A stretch of 64,000 bases of DNA from Marinobacter sp. LQ44 (GTDB lineage Bacteria > Pseudomonadota > Gammaproteobacteria > Pseudomonadales > Oleiphilaceae), in the NCBI RefSeq assembly GCF_001447155.2, contig NZ_CP014754.1, positions 992,001 through 1,056,000 of the forward strand, written 5' to 3'. This document shows, piece by piece, positions 57,128 through 64,000 of the stretch. The notes under the pieces were generated by a model. It was not told where the DNA came from. It saw only the letters and a program-made list of their open reading frames with translations, and ran no database searches. The translations under genes were made by a program, and so were the position numbers. Position 1 is the first letter of the stretch. Every line of letters begins with the position of its first letter.

Positions 57128-60100
57128 CTACTCACCCGTATCGAAAACCCGGCGAAGATCCACTTTGGGCTCGCTCCAGCTACCGGTGACACTGTAGGTG
57201 GCGCTGGTCAGCTTGCTCAATGGGTCACCCAGAATTTTGTCCAGTACAAAGAGTGCGCCGCCAATGGGCGCACTTGCTCCCATCAGTATGGCAGCCAGAG
57301 GCAGGTTCTGGGTAACCGGAAGCACCAGCACCAACCGCATATCCAGGCTCTCATCGGCCATATTGGTTGACCCACTCATCTTGAAAGCCCCCGAAGGCCC
57401 CACCAGTTGCAGCTCTGGGTCCAGGGTAACCAGCCCGTTTACAATGACAGCCTTGCCTGAAATAGCATCAAACGCAATGCCGCGCTCATAAAGATCCGAG
57501 AAGTCCAGGCGCAGCCGGCGCCAGAGCGTGTCGGTGTTGAGCAGATTGAAGATTCGGAACAACTGGGCTGAGCCACTTTGCTCCATAATGACTCCGTCAT
57601 CCAGGCGAACACTGACCTGGCCACTGAGCTGTTCCAAGGCAAACTCATCCGGACGGCCGGGCCAGTCCAGATCCAGGTCAACCTGAGTCTGCTCATTATT
57701 CATTGGAATTGGCGCACCGGTCAGTGCCTCAAGTTCCCGGAGGCGACCGCCTGAGAGCGTCCCGACAAATCGGCTGGTTTCGCGATCATCAACCACACTC
57801 CAACTCATCCTGCCAGTGAGCGCCAGTGTGTCCAGTTGCCCTTCAATTTCCTCGATGTTCAGGCGGAACGGCTGCGGCCGCATGGCGAACTGCCAGCGGC
57901 CGGCAGACTCATCGCCCAGCCTGAGGTCCGCGATGGTCACATCAATATCGGGCCAACTCCCCACGTCCAGAGCTCGGAATGCTTCCAGTTGCTCCTCCAG
58001 GGTCAATACCTGCCGGTCTCTCTGGTCTTCACCGACCGTATCTGAGCGCATCAGGCTGAGGCGTTGCAGATCCGCTTCAATCGTTCCCTGCGAGGGCACC
58101 ATCACCCTACCCTGAACCCGATCAGATTCCGTGTTGAACACCCAGCGATCTCCCAGGTCCAGCGCATTGATCTGTATATTTCTGAGATTATGCCCCGCCA
58201 GGTTCAGCTCACTGAGCCCCAGGTCAAAACCTGACGATTTCCACAGCAGATCGAAGGCCAACCGATCCTGCCAGTCACCCGTCACACGAACACCTTCACT
58301 GTCCGTGGGGTCTATAAGCGCCTGCAACCGGGCCTGATCCGACTCCGTCTTGCCCAGAGGCTGCGGCCAGTCCAGTGCAAGGCCTTGAAGATCGGAAGTT
58401 ACCGTTATCCGGGAGGCGCGCTCAGCCGCCGCGCTCAGCTGGGCCGAGTAATCCAGGCTACCAGACATCCCGAGTGCAGAGCCCTCCGGCAGCCCGAACT
58501 GATGCAAAAACGACGGCAAAGGAACCCGGCCGGTCTGGCGAATAGACGAGGCCGTGCCCTTGCCCGACGGGCCCTGCGCTGTTTGTTCGAACTCGACCGT
58601 CACCGGTTGCCCGAAGAACTCTGCCAGAAGTGGCTCACCGGAAAATCCCCGACGTGTATCGTAGCGGACCTCGCCCTCGATTCCTGTCCAGACCAGTCCT
58701 GCCGCCGGGTAAGAGACCGTGGCTCCTGACGTGGCCACCATGGCATTCACCGCCGTCTCCTCACCTTCTGCCAGCGGCAGGTCAATGTTCAGTGCCAACC
58801 GATAAAGCCCCTGAAAATCCAGCTCGTCGGCCGCCATTCCCGTCATATCCCCAAGCGGCGTCTCAGTCATCCAGAACGGCACGCTCTCACCTGGCACATC
58901 GGCTTGTGCATCAACCCTTACCCGAGTCGGCTCCTCTCCATCTCCCGGCACAACCCTTACGACACCTGAGCGCAGTTCCAGCCCGCCAGTCAGGCCCTGT
59001 TCCAGAGTAACCAGAGTGTCTGCATTCTGAACCTCAACCCGGCCGCGGGCGCTCTGCACTTCCGGCCAACGCTCGTCGTAACGGACAACGCCATTGTCGA
59101 ACTCGTACCACATGGATGAGACAAACGATCCCCGGGGTGCCTCGGAATCGATACGGCCGTGACCGTAATACTCACCGGCGGTGATATCGGCTTCCATAAT
59201 GGCGGTTGTTAACCACTGATAGAGCCCGGGGTTCACCACCTTGGCCGGGACAAAATCTGCGAGCATGGACGCATCACCGTTCTCAACGCCAACGCGCAAG
59301 CCCAGGTTGTCTTCGCCAAACCGATCCAGCCTTAAATCAAACGCACCGGTGAGTGTTGTACGGTCGGCGTAGGTAAATCGGAGATCGTCGGCAAACACAC
59401 GGGTTATCGGGCCCGCCAGCTCCCAGGATACCGTGCCGGCCATCGAATCCAGTCTCCAGCCAGCACCATAGAGCTTTGGGAAGCCCAGGTAGGCGGGCCC
59501 GGTGGTATCCAGGGTTACGTGGCCGGAACGGGCGGTCATCAGGATATGGCCATCAAGCCCGCGGGCAGCCGGTGCCCCTTGCGCAGCCTCGACCGACACC
59601 TGCCGCAATCGCCCGGACAGCTGGAAGCCGGCCGGATCTTCCGGCAGCGTCAGGATCACGTCGTCAAGGTAGCCGGATGGCCGGTATTGCTCCAGCGCAT
59701 GATTGGCCACGGCCGGAAGCAACGGAAGGTTCTGCACAAGCCGCCGGATCGGCGCCAGCGGCACGCCATCGGCAATCAGGATATTACCTCCGGAATCGGG
59801 CTCAAGGCGCAATCCAAAGGGTTGAACGTCATGGTCCAGCCACTGCCACTGTAGTTGCTGAAGCTGCAAGGGACCATCCCGGCGCCAGCCGAAACGCGCC
59901 TGGATATTCTCCAGCGGAGCCAACGACTCCATGTTGACCCCAAGCTGCAAATAGGGAGTTCGCACCATCCCCTGAACCTGCTCCAGCTCACCGCGTTCAA
60001 AGGTCAGCCAGGCGCGCCCGCCCAGGTCTGCCCCCTCTACACGAAGACCTCGCCAACTCAGGTCGTCTACAAGGCCATCAAACAGCCGACCGGAATCGAC

Positions 60101-60859
60101 ATCCAGGTACAGCTGGCCGGTAAACTCGCCCCGAAAAAAGTGCTGCCCCACAAGGGCAAAACTGGCGAGTTGGGTGGTGGTTCCCGGCTGCATGGCCCTG
60201 CCTGAGGCCTGAAACAAACCACGGCGGTAGACCAGGTCCAGCTGGGGAATATCGAAATGCCGGGTATTGCCTGAACCGTCGTCAATGCCAAGGCTGATCC
60301 GGGTCATGGTCAGCCGCGGATCGGATAGCCAACGCCCGGCCAGCCTGAGCCAGGTTTGCAGGTCCTGGCCACCGGGGCGGGTCAGGTCGGTCAGCTCATC
60401 CGGCGGCTCGAGCAGGTCCAGGCCGGACTGCCGGGCCAGGCTCAGGGTTAAGCCATCGGCCTCAAAGTCCTCGAACACCAAACGAAATCGCAGTACCGAC
60501 GACAGAAAATCCAGACGCAGACGCAAGTACTCAAGCTCGGCAATGGCTTGGCCGGTTTCCGGGTGGTGAACGGTCAGATCAGTAGCGGTTACTGCCGGGT
60601 CTAGCCAGTGCCAGCGGGAGGAAAGACGACCAATCCGGACATCCAGCCCGGTGCGATCGGAGAGTTGCTCAGAAAGCTCGCCGGTGAAACGGTCGATATT
60701 ACTGGTCAGCTGCCGCCCCAATCCAACGTACAGGGCAAACACCACCAGCACGGCGAAGATAAACCACCAGACTCCGTTTGCCAGGTGCTCAAGTAACTGC
60801 GCCAGCTTGCCGGCGCCCCGGCGTTGCTGCTGAGCTTGCTCCTGTTCACGGCCTTGCAT
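57128..60859 (-). CDS. yhdP: YhdP, AsmA-like inter-membrane lipid transport protein
   Basis: 1,243 residues. One N-terminal membrane segment (WWFIFAVLVVFALYVGLG, about 32-49), then a long periplasmic beta-rich domain (DUF3971/AsmA_2) expected to form a hydrophobic groove spanning the periplasm. E. coli YhdP moves phospholipid to the outer membrane together with TamB and YdbH. Its length fits the family (about 1,250). It follows rng as in E. coli. Confidence 0.95.
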   Translation of the reverse strand: MQGREQEQAQQQRRGAGKLAQLLEHLANGVWWFIFAVLVVFALYVGLGRQLTSNIDRFTGELSEQLSDRTGLDVRIGRLSSRWHWLDPAVTATDLTVHHPETGQAIAELEYLRLRLDFLSSVLRFRLVFEDFEADGLTLSLARQSGLDLLEPPDELTDLTRPGGQDLQTWLRLAGRWLSDPRLTMTRISLGIDDGSGNTRHFDIPQLDLVYRRGLFQASGRAMQPGTTTQLASFALVGQHFFRGEFTGQLYLDVDSGRLFDGLVDDLSWRGLRVEGADLGGRAWLTFERGELEQVQGMVRTPYLQLGVNMESLAPLENIQARFGWRRDGPLQLQQLQWQWLDHDVQPFGLRLEPDSGGNILIADGVPLAPIRRLVQNLPLLPAVANHALEQYRPSGYLDDVILTLPEDPAGFQLSGRLRQVSVEAAQGAPAARGLDGHILMTARSGHVTLDTTGPAYLGFPKLYGAGWRLDSMAGTVSWELAGPITRVFADDLRFTYADRTTLTGAFDLRLDRFGEDNLGLRVGVENGDASMLADFVPAKVVNPGLYQWLTTAIMEADITAGEYYGHGRIDSEAPRGSFVSSMWYEFDNGVVRYDERWPEVQSARGRVEVQNADTLVTLEQGLTGGLELRSGVVRVVPGDGEEPTRVRVDAQADVPGESVPFWMTETPLGDMTGMAADELDFQGLYRLALNIDLPLAEGEETAVNAMVATSGATVSYPAAGLVWTGIEGEVRYDTRRGFSGEPLLAEFFGQPVTVEFEQTAQGPSGKGTASSIRQTGRVPLPSFLHQFGLPEGSALGMSGSLDYSAQLSAAAERASRITVTSDLQGLALDWPQPLGKTESDQARLQALIDPTDSEGVRVTGDWQDRLAFDLLWKSSGFDLGLSELNLAGHNLRNIQINALDLGDRWVFNTESDRVQGRVMVPSQGTIEADLQRLSLMRSDTVGEDQRDRQVLTLEEQLEAFRALDVGSWPDIDVTIADLRLGDESAGRWQFAMRPQPFRLNIEEIEGQLDTLALTGRMSWSVVDDRETSRFVGTLSGGRLRELEALTGAPIPMNNEQTQVDLDLDWPGRPDEFALEQLSGQVSVRLDDGVIMEQSGSAQLFRIFNLLNTDTLWRRLRLDFSDLYERGIAFDAISGKAVIVNGLVTLDPELQLVGPSGAFKMSGSTNMADESLDMRLVLVLPVTQNLPLAAILMGASAPIGGALFVLDKILGDPLSKLTSATYSVTGSWSEPKVDLRRVFDTGE

Positions 60860-60898
60860 CGTAATCGATACTCCTTCGACAGCCCTGTTCAGCGGGCG

Positions 60899-62380
60899 TC
60901 AGAGCAGGACCACATCGTACTGTTCCTGACTGTAGAAGGGTTCTACCTGGAAGCGTATGGTCTTACTGATAAAGGTCTCGAGGTCTGCGACATTGTCGGA
61001 TTCCTCGTCGAGCAGACGATCAACCACTTTCTGTGATGCCATCACCAGATAGTTCTCCGCTTCATAGGCCCGGTTCACCCGGAGAATCTCGCGGAAAATC
61101 TCATAGCAAACGGTCTCTGCCGTTTTCAGGAAGCCCCGTCCATCGCAGATCGGGCAAGGCTCGCACAGCACCTGCCCAAGGCTTTCTGTGGTGCGTTTTC
61201 GGGTCATCTCCACCAGGCCAAGTTCCGAGACACCGGTGATCTTGGTTTTGGCATGATCCCGCTCGAGCATCTTCTCCAGCATCCTGTGTACCTGGCGCTG
61301 GTGCTCCGGGTCGTCCATATCGATAAAGTCTATGATGATGATGCCACCGAGGTTTCTGAGCCTCAGCTGCCGGCTGATGGCACGGGCGGCCTCCAGGTTG
61401 GTCTTGAAGATGGTCTCTTCCAGATTCCGGTGGCCGACAAACGCGCCGGTATTGATATCAATGGTGGTCATCGCTTCGGTCTGGTCGATGATGACGTAAC
61501 CACCGGATTTCAGCTGCACCTTGCGGCTAAGTGCCTTCTGGATCTCGTCCTCGACCGAATACAGATCAAAAATCGGCCGCTCACCGGGATAGTATTCAAC
61601 CTTGTCGGCGAATTCCGTGACGAACTCCTGCACAAACTCTATTACCCGCTGGTAGCTTTCCCGGCTGTCGATGCGCACTTTTTCTGTTTGCGGCCGGATT
61701 AGATCCCGAATGGTGCGAATGAACAATGGCAGGTCCTGGTAGACCACGGATGGTGCGGGCGCGCTACCAATCCGATCCTGTATGGATTGGCTAAGCCGAT
61801 GCAGGTAGGCCATATCGGCGATCAGGTCTTCAGCCGCCGCCGCTTCCGCTGCCGTGCGGATGATATAGCCACCTTGGACGTCGTCGCTCTTTTCAGCCGC
61901 CTCTTCAATCAGGGTTTTCAGCCGGGTGCGCTCGTTGTCATCCTCAATCCGCTGGGAAATACCAATATGACTGACCCCCGGCATAAACACCAGGTATCGG
62001 GAAGGAATAGACAGTTGGGTCGTCAACCTGGCTCCCTTGGTGCCAATGGGGTCCTTGGTGACCTGAACTACCAGCGATTGCCCCTCACGCAACAGGGTGC
62101 GGATATCCGGCACGGTTTTCGGGCCATCCGAAGGCTCCTCCGGCCCGGACTGACTGCAGGCAACATCCGAGGCGTGTATGAACGCGGCCCGCTCCAGGCC
62201 AATATCCACAAACGCCGCTTCCATGCCCGGCAACACACGAACCACCTTGCCCTTATAGATGTTGCCGACAATACCCTTGCGACTGGTCCGCTCGATGTAG
62301 GCTTCCTGAAGCATGCCGTTTTCAACCAACGCTACCCGGGTTTCCACCGGCGTAACGTTGATGAGAATTTCTTCGCTCAT
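60899..62380 (-). CDS. rng: Ribonuclease G
   Basis: 493 residues. S1 domain ([20 protein letters not shown], about 35-120), catalytic aspartates in [20 protein letters not shown] and downstream, and the zinc-link [11 protein letters not shown]. RNase G trims the 5' end of 16S rRNA and some mRNAs. It lacks the long RNase E C-terminus. The start overlaps the maf stop by four bases. Confidence 0.96.
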   Translation of the reverse strand: MSEEILINVTPVETRVALVENGMLQEAYIERTSRKGIVGNIYKGKVVRVLPGMEAAFVDIGLERAAFIHASDVACSQSGPEEPSDGPKTVPDIRTLLREGQSLVVQVTKDPIGTKGARLTTQLSIPSRYLVFMPGVSHIGISQRIEDDNERTRLKTLIEEAAEKSDDVQGGYIIRTAAEAAAAEDLIADMAYLHRLSQSIQDRIGSAPAPSVVYQDLPLFIRTIRDLIRPQTEKVRIDSRESYQRVIEFVQEFVTEFADKVEYYPGERPIFDLYSVEDEIQKALSRKVQLKSGGYVIIDQTEAMTTIDINTGAFVGHRNLEETIFKTNLEAARAISRQLRLRNLGGIIIIDFIDMDDPEHQRQVHRMLEKMLERDHAKTKITGVSELGLVEMTRKRTTESLGQVLCEPCPICDGRGFLKTAETVCYEIFREILRVNRAYEAENYLVMASQKVVDRLLDEESDNVADLETFISKTIRFQVEPFYSQEQYDVVLL

Positions 62381-62979
62381 GTTTGGCTCTCCTTACAACT
62401 CGGCCAGTTCTGCCAGACCGGAAAACCGGCCTCTGCCAACAACCCGGCGGTTTCCAGGAGGGGCAACCCCACCACCGCGCTATAGCTGCCCTGCAACGCT
62501 TTGACAAAGATACCACCCAAGCCCTGAATACCGTAGCTGCCGGCCTTATCCATAGGCTCGCCACTGTCAACATAGGCCCGGATTTCTGCCTCGGACAGGC
62601 TTCGAAAGGTTACGTTGGTGACCGACAGGTGCGATTGGCAGACCTCTCCCCGCGCCAGCGCCACCGCCGTCATCACCTGGTGTTGCTGGCCAGACAACCG
62701 GGCCAGTGTGGCTTTTGCCTCCGCCGCATCGACCGGTTTCCCCAGAATCTCACCTTGCAAGACCACAGAGGTATCCGAGCCCAGAACCAGTGTGCCGGGG
62801 TTCTCGCCGGCCACCCGCAGCGCCTTCTCACGAGCCAACCGCTCCACATACCGTTCTGCCGTCTCGCCCACAGCCACGGTTTCATCAATATCCGCGGGCT
62901 GCACCTGAAACGTCAGCCCAATTTGCTGTAACAGCTCAGCCCGGCGAGGAGAGGCAGATGCAAGAATCAGTGTCTGCAT
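62377..62979 (-). CDS. maf: Maf/YhdE nucleotide pyrophosphatase
   Basis: 200 residues. Maf motifs: [39 protein letters not shown] and [19 protein letters not shown]. YhdE-type Maf proteins hydrolyse dTTP and UTP. Between mreD and rng as usual. Confidence 0.94.
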   Translation of the reverse strand: MQTLILASASPRRAELLQQIGLTFQVQPADIDETVAVGETAERYVERLAREKALRVAGENPGTLVLGSDTSVVLQGEILGKPVDAAEAKATLARLSGQQHQVMTAVALARGEVCQSHLSVTNVTFRSLSEAEIRAYVDSGEPMDKAGSYGIQGLGGIFVKALQGSYSAVVGLPLLETAGLLAEAGFPVWQNWPSCKESQT

Positions 62980-62983
62980 GGTG

Positions 62984-63460
62984 CTAGCCCAGCTTCCGGT
63001 TCAGGCGGTCCAGCAGGCCACTGACCAAGGGCCAGGCGACCGCACTGGTTAATGCCGGCCACAGGTAACTGAACCCTGCCGTATCGGCGCCCAGCAGTTG
63101 TTTGATGAAGTGCACCAACATCTGGTTGATGCCCAACAACAGGAAGACCATAAGGCATTGTTGCGGTAGCGGGTACATTCTCAGGCGCTGATGGATGGTC
63201 AGCACCAGGAAAGCAATGAGTGCCATACCCAGCGCGTTGGTGCCCAGGGGGGTGGCCTCAAGTACATCCAGTAATAGCCCGAGACACCAGGCCATCAGGA
63301 TCCCAAACTGCGCCGGTGCACGGAAGGTCCAGTAAAAAACCACCAAACCCAGCCATTCCGGGCGGAATTCAAACCAGCCTACCGGGAACAGGGATATACT
63401 CAACACCAGCGCAAGCACAACGGTCACGAAAAACAGCGGGTAGCTAATGACCGACAGCAT
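62984..63460 (-). CDS. mreD: Rod-shape protein MreD
   Basis: 158 residues. Four to five membrane segments ([36 protein letters not shown], and others). Part of the MreBCD elongasome in the inner membrane. The start shares a base with the mreC stop (TGATG). Confidence 0.93.
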   Translation of the reverse strand: MLSVISYPLFFVTVVLALVLSISLFPVGWFEFRPEWLGLVVFYWTFRAPAQFGILMAWCLGLLLDVLEATPLGTNALGMALIAFLVLTIHQRLRMYPLPQQCLMVFLLLGINQMLVHFIKQLLGADTAGFSYLWPALTSAVAWPLVSGLLDRLNRKLG

Positions 63461-64000
63461 CAGTTGGCCTCCTCTTCCGTGGTCTGCGGTTCCGCAGACT
63501 CGCGGCGCTCCCGGGACTCAGGCTGAAACACCACCAGCACAAGCCGGCTCTGGTTCAGTCTGGCCATGGGCCTGGCCCGAATCGTCACGAAGGGTTCCCC
63601 CGGTTCCTTGGTGATCTGACTGACCTCAGCCACCGGATAGCCCCGGGGAAAACGGCCACCAAGGCCGGAGCTGACCAGGGTATCCCCTTCCCGTATATCG
63701 GCAGTATCCGGCACATGCACCAGTTCCAGCTGATCGACTTCACCATTACCCAACAACACCGAACGCAAGCCGTTTCTGACCACTTCGACGGGCACCGCAT
63801 GGCTACTGTCCGACACCAGCAACACCCGAGAAGTGAACTGGCTGGTCTGCACTATCTGCCCCATCAAACCCTCGGCATCCAGCACAGCCTGCCCGGTGGT
63901 CACACCGTCACTATGGCCTTTATTAATGATGATCTCGTGGGAAAACGGATCGGGTGAAACACCCACCACTTCGCCCACAATCACCCGGTCATCCAATACC
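63460..64000 (-). CDS. mreC: Rod-shape protein MreC, C-terminal part
   Basis: About 180 residues are present; the gene runs off the right edge. The periplasmic beta domain of MreC is recognisable (KGHSDGVTTGQAVLDAEGLM, LLVSDSSHAVPVEVVRNGLR, SGLGGRFPRGYPVAEV). The acidic tail ends TTEEEAN. MreC links MreB and the wall-synthesis enzymes PBP2 and RodA. mreB would lie beyond the edge. Confidence 0.95.
   Translation of the reverse strand, partial: VLDDRVIVGEVVGVSPDPFSHEIIINKGHSDGVTTGQAVLDAEGLMGQIVQTSQFTSRVLLVSDSSHAVPVEVVRNGLRSVLLGNGEVDQLELVHVPDTADIREGDTLVSSGLGGRFPRGYPVAEVSQITKEPGEPFVTIRARPMARLNQSRLVLVVFQPESRERRESAEPQTTEEEAN

Overview
The window looks like chromosome from a marine gammaproteobacterium, most likely Marinobacter or a close relative. 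The evidence is the gammaproteobacterial order of the housekeeping blocks (mla-ibaG-murA-hisGDC; kdsDC-lptCAB-rpoN-hpf-ptsN-rapZ-ptsO; mreCD-maf-rng-yhdP), the pilBCD-coaE-yacG block, and a DUF1302/DUF1329 outer-membrane pair beside a thiolase. The genus is inferred from gene content; no search was run.

Layout. 0-8 kb is an accessory-rich stretch: the end of a SpoU-type RNA methyltransferase, an orphan PAAR-Tle1-like T6SS phospholipase effector with two tandem paralogous lipoproteins (probable immunity proteins), an outer-membrane protein, a glutaredoxin, ppnP, a DUF1622 membrane protein, and an IS3-family insertion sequence that cuts a small membrane-protein gene after its fourth codon. Four copies of a 55-bp palindromic repeat with TGGGGTCAGACCCC ends punctuate this stretch. 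8-16 kb is the type IV pilus region: two pilin genes, each behind a sigma-54-like -24/-12 site, flank a PglL/Wzy-type pilin glycosylation ligase, followed by divergent pilB, pilC, pilD and coaE. 16-28 kb holds an unknown outer-membrane protein, trmO, a hybrid sensor kinase, yacG, a YfaZ-type porin, a large unknown lipoprotein, a Bax-like glucosaminidase, a YihG-type acyltransferase and a large MalT/LAL-type LuxR regulator. 28.7-30.8 kb is a group II intron with its reverse transcriptase, lying just downstream of the terminator of a DUF1329 gene. 30.8-37.6 kb holds DUF1329, DUF1302, thiolase, a 65-bp tandem repeat, and divergent zapE/zapG. 37.6-43.4 kb holds a NIF3-family gene and hisC, hisD, hisG, murA, with three copies of an unrecognised hairpin/cloverleaf element in the spacers. 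43.4-46.8 kb is ibaG and mlaBCDEF (retrograde phospholipid transport). 47-54.3 kb, on the opposite strand, is kdsD-kdsC-lptC-lptA-lptB (Kdo synthesis and LPS export), then rpoN-hpf-ptsN-rapZ-ptsO. 54.3-56.3 kb is mgtE and darP. 56.3-64 kb, on the minus strand, is a nitrilase-family gene, yhdP, rng, maf, mreD and the 3' part of mreC.

How it fits together. Much of the window builds the envelope: Mla, Lpt/Kds, MurA, YhdP and MreCD. rpoN is encoded here, and both pilin genes carry sigma-54-like promoter sites. The most unusual parts are the three hairpin elements at 37.7-41.4 kb, which share inner sequence but have different, always self-complementary, outer arms. Next come the two palindromic repeat families, the effector with duplicated immunity genes, and the paired pilins around a glycosyl ligase.
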